A stretch of 63,569 bases of DNA from Nemertoderma westbladi (lineage: Eukaryota; Xenacoelomorpha; Nemertodermatida; Nemertodermatidae), in contig JAUCBJ010004888.1 of assembly GCA_032718475.1 (NCBI GenBank), positions 1-63,569 of the forward strand, in the 5' to 3' direction. Position 1 is the stretch's first letter; each line of letters opens with the position of its first letter. Position numbers and translations under genes: made by a program. The notes under the pieces were generated by a model. It was given only the letters and a program-made list of their open reading frames with translations. It did no database searches and was not told the origin of the DNA. Below are positions 10,201 to 22,200 of this stretch, piece by piece.

Positions 10201-13200
10201 AGAATGACGTGTTCTATAACTTACCGGATAATTATGTGTTCTATATAAAACTTACCGGAAAATGATGTGTTCTATAACTTAGCGGAGAATGATGTGTTCT
10301 ATAACTTACCGGATAATGATGTGTTCTATAACTTACCCGGAGAATGATGTGTTCTATAACTTACCGGATAATGATGTGTTCTATAACTTACCGGATAATG
10401 ATGTGTTCTATAACTTACCTGAGAATGATGTGTTCTATATAAAACTTACCGGAGAATGATGTGTTCTATAACTTACCGGATAATGATGTGTTCTATATAA
10501 AACTTACCGGAGAAATGATGTGTTCCATAACTTACCGGAGAATGATGTGTTCTATATAAAACTTACCGGAGAAATGATGTGTTCCATAACTTACCGGAGA
10601 ATGATGTGTTCTATAACTTACCGGATAATGATGTGTTCTATAACTTACCGGATAATGATGTGTTCTATAACTTACCTGAGAATGATGTGTTCTATATAAA
10701 ACTTACCGGAGAATGATGTGTTCTATAACTTACCGGATAATGATGTGTTCTATAACTTACCGGATAATGATGTGTTCTATAACTTACCGGAGAATGATGT
10801 GTTCTATAACTTACCGGAGAATGACGTGTTCTATAACTTACCGGATAATTATGTGTTCTATATAAAGCTTACCGGAAAATGATGTGTTCTATAACTTACC
10901 GGAGTATGATGTGTTCTATAACTTACCATAATGATGTGTTCTATAACTTACCGGAGAATGATGTGTTCTATATTAAACTTACCGGAAAATGATGTGTTCT
11001 ATAACTTACCGGAGAATGATGTGTTCTATAACTTACCGGAGAATGACGTGTTCTATAACTTACCGGATAATTATGTGTTCTATATAAAACTTACCGGAAA
11101 ATGATGTGTTCTATAACTTACCGGAGAATGATGTGTTCTATAACTTACCGGAGAATTATGTGTTCTATATTAAACTTACCGGAGAATGATGTGTTCTATA
11201 ACTTACCGGATAATGATGTGTTCTATAACTTACCGGATAATGATGTGTTCTATAACTTACCGGAGAATGATGTGTTCTATAACTTACCGGAGAATGACGT
11301 GTTCTATAACTTACCGGATAATTATGTGTTCTATATTAAACTTACCGGAAAATGATGTGTTCTATAACTTACCGGATAATGATGTGTTCTATAACTTACC
11401 GGAGAATGATGTGTTCTATAACTTACCGGAGAATGACGTGTTCTATAACTTACCGGATAATTATGTGTTCTATATAAAACTTACCGGAAAATGATGTGTT
11501 CTATAACTTACCGGAGAATGATGTGTTCTATAACTTACCGGAGAATTATGTGTTCTATATTAAACTTACCGGAGAATGATGTGTTCTATAACTTACCGGA
11601 TAATGATGTGTTCTATAACTTACCGGATAATGATGTGTTCTATAACTTACCGGAGAATGATGTGTTCTATAACTTACCGGAGAATGACGTGTTCTATAAC
11701 TTACCGGATAATTATGTGTTCTATATTAAACTTACCGGAAAATGATGTGTTCTATAACTTACCGGATAATGATGTGTTCTATAACTTACCGGAGAATGAT
11801 GTGTTCTATAACTTACCGGAGAATGACGTGTTCTATAACTTACCGGATAATTATGTGTTCTATATAAAACTTACCGGAAAATGATGTGTTCTATAACTTA
11901 CCGGAGAATGATGTGTTCTATAACTTACCGGAGAATTATGTGTTCTATATTAAACTTACCGGAAAATGATGTGTTCTATAACTTACCGGAGAATGATGTG
12001 TTCTCGAACTGTTGATAATCTCCCTGAGTTGAGGATGCGACACTCTGCGAGCTCTTCAGTCCGCCCTTCCGTATGTTCTGGAGTCGCGCTTTCCGTTGAG
12101 ACAACGGGTCCGATCGTTTCTTACCCCCGGGGTCGGCCGTGGGACTCAGACTGACTCCGTTAACCTCCTCCGGAGGCGGGGGCGGCGAGGACGTCCTCGA
12201 TCGATCCTCCTCCCGCGACTCGTTGAACGGGAAGCCCTGCACCTTGGACTTGGGGGATCGGGAGGAACGCTGATACGGATCAGCGGAGCCGTAGAGATCC
12301 GGAGTCGCCATACTGAGGATACAAGTCTTCTGGATAAAATCGACAATCACGATACCAACGGAGTTGCCAAACGCTAATCTGGAAAAATAATTATATTAAG
12401 GAATAAATTATTATGTGATGTAAAGTGCGCGACTTAAATGAGAAATGGAACATTATTTAATTCCACTTCCGTCACTCACAGTCCGTAGTAAATGTTAGCT
12501 GACACAGAGGTTATTGTTGATGGCGGTTCCCCATTGGTCCACGTCAGCAGACAACAGATGTCGGGTTGGAATCCCGGGAGTCGTTTCTGTGAGCCGGAAC
12601 GAACCCGGAGTAAAGCGGATCCATCGGAACCTAGTCGGAGGGTAGGAGTATCACCGGAAGCTGAACCTGTAAAGCAGACAGAGTGAGTAAATGGCAATAA
12701 TTGAAATAATATCAACTAAAGCAATAAAATATATTTATTGAGACTATAATGATTTGTTAACATGACACTGACCTGTACTCTGGTGACCCGTTGTCGATGC
12801 ACTGCTACTTGTGTTGCTATGCAACCGATTAGACGTGGCGTTAGTGGAAACGAACGGCGAGGGAGAGAGTTCGCTCTCTGGGGAATCTAAATCAGCGGGG
12901 TCCAACTCATAAACCAGACACACTTCAATAGCCTATAAATACAATAAGAGATTTATATAACCCGGACGAAATATATATAAAATGTCGATCGCCAAGTATA
13001 CTAGCCTCTCTAGTCTACTGGTAGAAACTAGCCTATCTCTAGACTACTGGTACAAACTAGCCTCTCTCTAGACTGCTGGTACAAATTAGCCTCTCAATAG
13101 ACTCCGGGTACAAACTAGCCTCTCTATATAGACTGCTGGTACAAACTAGCCTCTCTCTAGACTACTGGTACATACTAGCCTCTCTCTAGACTACTGGCAC

Positions 13201-16200
13201 AAACTAGCCTCTCTCTCTAGACTGCTGGTACAAACTAGACTCTCTATAGACTACTGGTACAAACTAGCCTCTCTAGACTGCTGGTACAAACTAGCCTCTC
13301 TATAGACTCCGGGTACAAACTAGCCTCTCTCTATAGACTGCTGGTACAAACTAGCCTCTCTCTATAGACTGCTGGTACAAACTAGCCTCTCTCTAGACTG
13401 CTGGTACAAACTAGCCTCTCAATAGACTCCGGGTACAAACTAGCCTCTCTATATAGACTGCTGGTACAAACTAGCCTCTCTCTAGACTACTGGTACATAC
13501 TAGCCTCTCTCTAGACTACTGGTACAAACTAGCCTCTCTCTCTAGACTGCTGGTACAAACTAGACTCTCTATAGACTCCGGGTACAAACTAGCCTCTCTC
13601 TATAGACTGCTGGTACAAACTAGCCTCTCTCTATAGACTGCTGGTACAAACTAGCCTCTCTCTAGACTACTGGTACATACTAGCCTCTCTCTAGACTACT
13701 GGTACAAACTAGCCTCTCTCTAGACTGCTGGTACAAACTAGCATCTCTCTATAGACTCCGGGTACAAACTAGCCTCTCTCTATAGACTGCTGGTACAAAC
13801 TAGCCTCTCTCTAGACTACTGGTACATACTAGCCTCTCTCTAGACTACTGGTACAAACTAGCCTCTCTCTCTAGACTGCTGGTACAAACTAGCCTCTCTA
13901 TAAACTACTGGTACAAACTAGCCTCTCTCTAGACTGCTGGTACAAACTAGCCTCTCTATAGACTACTGGTACAAACTAGCCTCTCTCTAGACTGCTGGTA
14001 CAAACTAGCCTCTCTATAGACTACTGGTACAAACTAGCCTCTCTCTAGACTACTGGTACAAACTATAGCCTCTCTCTAGACTGCTGGTACAAACTAGCCT
14101 CTCTCTAGACTACTGGTACATACTAGCCTCTCTCTACACTGCTGGTACAAACTAGCCTCTCTCTAGACTACTGGTACAAACTAGCCTCTCTCTAGACTAA
14201 TGGTACAAACTATAGCCTCTCTCTAGACTGCTGGTACAAACAAACTAGCCTCTCTCTAGACTACTGGTACTTACTAGCCTCTCTCTAGACTACTGGTACA
14301 AACTAGCATCTCTCTAGACTGCTGGTACTTACTAGCCTCTCTCTAGACTACTGGTACAAACTAGCCTCTCTCTAGACTAATGGTACAAACTATAGCCTCT
14401 CTCTAGACTGCTGGTACAAATTAGCCTCTCTCTAGACTACTGGTACTTACTAGCCACTCTCTAGACTGCTGGTACAAACTAGCCTCTCTCTAGACAACTG
14501 GTACAAACTAGCCTCTCTCTAGATTGCTGGTACAAACTAGCCTCTATATAGACTATTGGTACAAACTAGCCTCTCTCTAGACTACTGGTACAAACTAGCC
14601 TCTCTCTAGACTACTGGTACAAACTAGCCTCTCTCTAGACTGCTGGTACAAACTAGCCGCTCTATAGACTACTGGTACAAACTAGCCTCTCTCTATAGAC
14701 TGCTGGTACAAACTAGCCTCTCTCTAGACTACTGGTACAAACTAGCATTTCTCTAGACTGCTGGTACAAACTAGCCCATCTATAGACTACTGGTACAAAC
14801 TAGCATCTCTCTATAGACTGCTGGTACAAACTAGCCTATCTCTAGACTACTGGTACAAACTAGCCTCTCTCTAGACTGCTGGTACAAACTAGCCCCTCTA
14901 TAGACTACTGGTACAAACTAGCATCTCTCTATAGACTGCTGGTACAAACTAGCCTCTCTCTAGACTACTGGTACAAACTAGCCTCTCTCTAGACTGCTGG
15001 TACAAACTAGCCTATCTCTAGACTACTGGTGATACATACTAGCCTATCAAGTCTACTAGTTTACTAGCCTCTATCTGGACTACCGGTATATTATAACTTA
15101 CAGCCAATTCGCCAGTAATCTCTTGTTTACTGAACCGATAAAGAAGGACATGACAACTGGCCCCTGCGATGCATAACAATCGATTCTCGGAATCTAGGTT
15201 GATTATCTGTATAGCGAATGGATCCTCCTCCATCTGTTCTTTGCTTTTAACTTTCTCGAAAACTTTGGAGGTTTTAAGTTTGCAAAGCATTTGAAGAGTA
15301 ACTGAAATCGAATATAAACAGCGATCAACTTATTGATATTACAGTCAAAGTTGATTCCCTATAGTAATTAAAAATAATATATTATATCCACAAAAGTATT
15401 GTAACTGTCGGGATACCGAGTTCATCGTAATTCACCGTAATTCATCGTAATTTTAAAACTAAGCTCTGTCCTGTCCTCTTTATAAGAGTAAATAATACTT
15501 TACTTTTAAATACGAGTAGGGCCAAAAATTAAAAAAATATGCAAAACTTTATTGGCAAAAATTGTATAATTTTACACAATTTTCGGAAATTTTAAGCTGC
15601 ACGACATAAATTCAGATATAGCAAATCGCGATATTTTGAAAAAAGGCAACTTTAGCAAACTACAATGAATTACGCAAAATAACATCTGTAAGGAATGGAA
15701 TAAACACTTCGGAATAGGACATTTTAATGTCACTAAAACCCTTGGTCCCAGAAGAAGAGACCTGTATGTATACGGACGGTACCTTGTTAGATGACATTGG
15801 TGGATGACAGAGACACAAATGTCATCGAACCATCGTACTCATCTGATTGCTGGAATTATTTCCTCAGGAATAAGTAACTTACGCAAGTATGCTGAACATA
15901 AGTGATCGAGAGACTGAATCGAAGGAAGGCATCACACTCAAACAAAAAGCAAAAAATGCATCCCACTAAAAACGGAACATCGAAATGCGCTCCGCCTCCA
16001 ACACCTACTGACAGCCATAGATGTCTCCCTTTATATTTTAATAACTCTTCGATTATCCCTGTAATACTAACCGGCGGAGGCGTCCCATATCTTCACGGAG
16101 CCGTCTGCGTGACCAGTGAGTATGACCTCGGAGTAGGTGGGACCGGCAGACCACTGACCCCCCTCGATGGGCCACGGCCGGCGACTCAGACCCTGGGGCT

Positions 16201-19200
16201 TCTGTTTGACACCGACCTGGTACAGGGCTGGGATCAGGTCGTGATGGCAGTTAGCACAATACCTGCGGGGGGGGGGGGGGGGGGGGGGTATAGATGATCA
16301 CTGAGATCATTATAGCAGAAAACAAACTTCTGAAATTTAGTACAACCTAATATTAAAACATAATAAATTTATACATTATGAAAAAAACAATATCCATAAT
16401 ATACACTGAACTACGTACTTATTAGATGTCCCACATGGTAATAAACTAACTGGCAACAAGTGACTGGCGATTCGTGAATGTCCATAGAATACGGGTTGTC
16501 GAAAAGTGGGTAATTATCGCTCAATAGATCCACCACGACTACATCGCTTTGTAGAAGAACAGCAATGGCGTGGGGTTCTTGGCATTCTAGAAATATTAGA
16601 TAGATATTAGATAATACACATAGCTATGAAATGATGGACAAAGAGATACATACATAGAGTCAGACAGAGAGACGGACAGACAGACAATCCATAGGTTGTG
16701 TTTGTTAATATACAGGTTTTAGAATGGGTCAACCAACACCTTTATTAGCAGATACAATAAATCTAATAAAATTATTGATCAAATAATCACGCATTCTAAT
16801 TTATTAGAACCTAAGATATAATATTCCGCAACATGTCAATTTATTTTGCCCCAAACTGACATTCCATTTTGACATTTCAAACTTGAAACGACGGCAAATC
16901 TGCAGCCTGACGGGGAGCCAGATGGCATGTGAACGGAGCGTGATAAATAAATTCCATGAATATGTAACTAAGATGAGAACTTAATCACTCAAGCGAAACT
17001 ATTTATACGTCGCTATTTTCTCGAGGTTGTTTAATTAGTAATAATAAATTGAGAACACGAGACATGTAATAGTACGGGTGGATGGTGAGCTGCCATCATA
17101 AAAAAAATAAAATAAAATACCTAGAAAAATAAAAAATTAACTACAAAAATTATAGTAAACATAAAAAAATAAATAAAATACTTAGAAAAATAAAAAATTA
17201 ACTACAAAAATTATAGTAAACATAAAAAAAAATAGAATTTTTTTTTAAGAAATTAAGGAAACAAATATTTGCAGTATTATGTTCCAGATGGAATAAGTTT
17301 GTCTACCAATATTACGGTAAGTGTCGTGGATTGTTTATGGGTTGTTTAATAATTGTAGGGAACGGTGGAACACTTAACGTTGATATGGAACGGTGGAACA
17401 TTTACCATTAGTGATTAAAGGTGGAGCACTTACCATTTGATTTAGTGAAGGACGCCGTGGAACACCTACTATTAGTGTTAGTGTTGAACGTTGGAACACT
17501 TACCCCAAGGCCAAGGTGTTGAACATAAGGAAAGGAAGTCAATAACTGGGTGGTCCATCTCTAAGACAGTGAGAGTTTTACCATTCATTACAGTAATGCT
17601 GGGTCGTCTGCCTTGTTTGTCGTAGGGGAGACCTCCAGAGAAGGCTATTAGGCACTTTCTGAAAGCAAAGCAAATAAATATGAAATATAGAGGAGGTATG
17701 GGTATACCGGCAGATTTATAAACTAAGGTAGATGCGTCATCAGTGTTAACTGTTCCGTATCTCAGTACCAATAGTTACCCCCCCTCCCCCCCCCCCCCCC
17801 CCTTCATCCAAATTAATACGAAATTTGGCGGTTTCAATTCAAATATTACATGCGGTTTGGTTTCAATCACTTAAGATCAATTCTCCATTTTTGTAATAAA
17901 CGATAATTACTAACCTAGATTTGGTGGTGCGCCACTCCAATTTCAGTATAGGTTTACACGGCTCTGGTCTGTTGCCCTTGGCGACGGGTAGAGCGTGAGG
18001 GGTAATGACCTCTGTTGGTTTGCGATCTGAGTCCTTGATGGACCAGGTCGAGATACTCCCGTCTGTGTGCGCGCTCATAAACTGTTTGCCTTCGTGGTGC
18101 CAGGAGACCGAGCGTAACGGTGCTGACGACACGAAACGAACCTCCGGGGAGCGGGCCTTCACATCCCAGAGGACTAGAAGACCTGTTTCATAACCGATAA
18201 GTAACTGGAATATAAGAAAGTAATTATTAGTATAAAATTATATTGTGGGATAGGACCTATTTATAACTAATTTGTGATTCTATGAAGTAAGTAAAAATTA
18301 AAATATTAATTTATCTATATATTGATTTCAATATCAATATATCGTACCAATTAGTTACAATATTATACTAACAGTATTTCATATTGTTACAACATATCAA
18401 CTTACCCTATTTGGGTCATCTGGGTTATCACTGAGATGTACAACGGGCCCGGGGTGTGTCTTCTGATTAATATCTATGGCTTTATTCCAGTTAATTAGGT
18501 ACCCCGATAGTTCGAAAGTCTCTATGTTCACTACGTGAATGTTCCCTCGTTCCGTGCCAAGGTATAACCAGCGGGAACGGAACGGAACGTGGCAATAAGT
18601 AACGCGTTCCCTGTTGAACTTCAATGTATGGAGGATGAGAGGTTTCTTTAGGCGCAGGTTCCATAGGTGAATACTGTCGTCGGCGCAGACACTAACAATG
18701 GCTCCCTGTGGTGAAACAAAAGAACACTAACAATGGCTCCCTGTGGTGAAACAAAAGAACACAAACAATGGCTCCCTGTGGTGAAACAAAAGAACACTAA
18801 CAATGGCTCCCTGTGGTGAAACAAAAGAACACAAACAATGGCTCCCTGTGGTGAAACAAAAGAACACTAACAATGGCTCCCTGTGGTGAAACAAAAGAAC
18901 ACTAACAATGGCTCCCTGTGGTGAAACAAAAGAACACAAACAATGGCTCCCTGTGGTGAAACAAAAGAACACTAACAATGGCTCCCTGTGGTGAAACAAA
19001 AGAACACTAACAATGGCTCCCTGTGGTGAAACAAAATAACACTAACAATGGCTCCATGTGGTAAAATAAAAGAACACAAACAATGGCTCCCTGTGGTGAA
19101 ACAAAAGAACACTAACAATGGCTCCCTGTGGTGAAACAAAAGAACACAAACAATGGTTCCCTGTGGTGAAACAAAAGAACACTAACAATGGCTCCCTGTG

Positions 19201-22200
19201 GTGAAACAAAAGAACACAAACAATGGCTCCCTGTGGTGAAACAAAAGAACACTAACAATGGCTCCCTGTGGTGAAACAAAAGAACACAAACAATGGCTCC
19301 CTGTGGTGAAATAAAAGAACGCTAACAATGGCTCCCTGTGGTGAAACAAAACAACACTAACAATGGCTCCCTGTGGTGAAACAAAAGAACACTGACAATG
19401 GCTCTCTGTGGTGAAACAAAAGAACACTAACAATGGCTCCCTGTGGTGAAACAAAAGAACACAACAATGGCTCCCTGTGGTGAAACAAAAGAACACAAAC
19501 AATGGCTCCCTGTGGTGAAACAAAAGAACACTAACAATGGCTCCCTGTGGTGAAACAAAACAACACCAACAATGGCTCCCTGTGGTGAAACAAAAGAACA
19601 CTAACAATGGCTCCCTGTGGTGAAACAAAAGAACACTAACAATGGCTCCCTGTGGTGAAACAAAAGAACACTAACAATGGCTCCCTGTGGTGAAACAAAA
19701 GAACACAAACAATGGCTCCCTGTGGTGAAACAAAAGAACGCTAACAATGGCTCCCTGTGGTGAAACAAAACAACACTAACAATGGCTCCCTGTGGTGAAA
19801 CAAAAGAACACTAACAATGGCTCCCTGTGGTGAAACAAAAGAACACTAACAATGGCTCCCTGTGGTGAAACAAAAGAACACAAACAATGGCTCCCTGTGG
19901 TGAAACAAATGAACACAAACAATGGCTCCCTGTGGTGAAACAAAAGAACACTAACAATGGCTCCCTGTGGTGAAACAAAAGAACACCAACAATGGCTCCC
20001 TGTGGTGAAACAAAAGAACACTAACAATGGCTCCCTGTGGTGAAACAAAAGAACACTAACAATGGCTCCCTGTGGTGAAACAAAAGAACACAAACAATGG
20101 CTCCCTGTGGTGAAACAAAAGAACACTAACAATGGCTCCCTGTGGTGAAACAAAAGAACACTAACAATGGCTCCCTGTGGTGAAACAAAAGAACACTAAC
20201 AATGGCTCCCTGTACCTAGACCAAATAAATCTAAAAATAAATCCTAAACTAAATTAATCCAAACAAATTGATTTAAAGTGAGCTAAGTGGCACCAAAAGT
20301 AATCCCCCCCCCCCCCCCCCCCCACCCGAATGCATAACGCGAAACAAGCTTCACCATTGGTGATCCAGGCCCGATTAGCTATGCTATTATTTGGATCTCC
20401 GCTCCCCATTTCTAGAATATTAACAAGCTTCACCATCTGTGATCCAGGCCCGATTAGCTGCAAGACTGTAATGCATTTACACTTCGACCCTTCTCCAGTG
20501 ATCACCGCCTTATTGTGGCCAAGGTAAGACTTAGTCTGCGTGCTAGCAGAACAACGAAATCTGCCTTGCCGCGGCATGACTGGTCCTCTCTGTTGCAACA
20601 GCCAAGTGTGAGATCCAGCTTCACACTACAGCTGAGCAACAGGTATGAGGCTCTTGCCTCTGAGGCGGCAGATCACTGTGAGGGCTATCCTGCCTTTACA
20701 GAAGCAGTTAAGTTAGCAGCTGCAGAAACAGTTCCTGTATACCCTCGAAACAGGAAAAGGGCCCCCTGGACTGACAACAAAATTCAGAAGTGCCGAAATG
20801 ACCTTCATAAGGCGCAGAAAGAGTCCCGACTCAAACAGACTACAGCGGCCAAGAATGCAGTTAAGGCTGCATCTAGGTCCCTGAACAGGCAGTACTCTGC
20901 TAATCTACAGGAGCTAATAAACCAACAGGTTGATGCCATCAATGGTGCTGACGACAGCAGGCAATCATCCCAGGCATGGAAATCGATCAATCTGCTTACT
21001 GGGCGGAAAAGCCAACCAACCACCAAGGTTAAGGCTGAATCACCAGCCGATCGCCTCAATGGTTGGAAAGGCCACTTTGAAAAGCTCCTCAATAATGACA
21101 GGGTATTTATTACCTGATAACTTTATTGAAGTAAAAGTGTCTGAGTCTGTACTCCCAGATATTCCCATTGGCGATATCTCCTTTGCAGAAGTGAAGGCTG
21201 CTGCAAAGAGCATTAAGACCAATCGTGCCAGTGGAGTAGATGGTGTTCCCCCTGAGGTCTTTAAAATACCTGAGTGTCTAAAGCTCATCTATCCCATCAT
21301 AGTAGACATGTACCGAACAACAAGAGTCCCACAAGAAATGAAAACAAATAAGTTGGTGCCAGTTCCCAAGAAGGGCAACCTAACACTCTATGGTTCTTTT
21401 CGGGGAATCTCATTGATCTCGATTGCTGCAAAGCTATACAATAGGATTCTATTAAATCGCATCAGGGATCCCATTGAGAGACTGCTCCGTGGAAATCAGA
21501 ATGGGTTCCGTAAAGGTCGTGGGACCATGGAGCCCATTTTGGCACTTAGAAGGATAATTGAAGAGTTATCAAAAAAGAAAGACAGGCATCTGGCTGTTAT
21601 CTTTGTTGACTTCTTCAGGGCCTTTGATTCAGTCTCTCGCTCACGTATGTTCAGCATACTTTCATTATATGGGATTCCTGATGAAATTATTGCAGCAATC
21701 AGATCAGTATACGATGGTTCGACAACATTTGTGTCTACTGTTGACGGTGACACAGAACCATTTGAAGTGTTATGGGGCGTCCTCCAAGGAGACACACTTG
21801 CACCATTCTTGTTCATTATTGTGGTTGACTATGTTCTACGCATGTCCTTAGATCATTATAATGATGATGGGGTGATGATAACTCCACCTACTGGCTCCAG
21901 AAGTCGAGGAAATCCTGCCAAGTACCTAACTGATCTAGACTTTGCTGATGACTTAGGAGTACTATCAGAATCATTAGAGGGAGCCCAACGGCTCCTCAGC
22001 TCATTAGAACATGCTGCTTCTAGTGTTGGTCTTTTTATTAACTCCAGAAAGACCAAAATTCTGACAGTTAACTTTGAAAGTCCTCAGCAAGTCTCTGATC
22101 GGATGAGCATAAGCTCAAAGGATGGTATGCTTGAGCATGTGGACGACTTCTGTTACCTGGGATCATGGATCCGGAAGTCAGGTGAGGACCTTCGAATACG

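Noticed and set aside
9390-11884. Plus-strand open frames encoding repeated NDVFYNLPE or MMCSITYRR
   Set aside because: They are translations of the 27/31-bp array, antisense to tomosyn; frames open only because the unit length is a multiple of 3 and lacks stops.
12096-12377. Plus-strand Arg-rich frame
   Set aside because: Antisense shadow of the GC-rich exon 12.
15902-16297. Plus-strand 131-codon frame with GGGGGGG tail
   Set aside because: Antisense shadow of tomosyn exon 8 and the G22 tract.
18727-20153. Minus-strand frames with repeated FHHREPLLVFFCFTTGSHC
   Set aside because: Translation of the 35-bp array; no start context, and each ends at the TAG in an ACTAAC unit.
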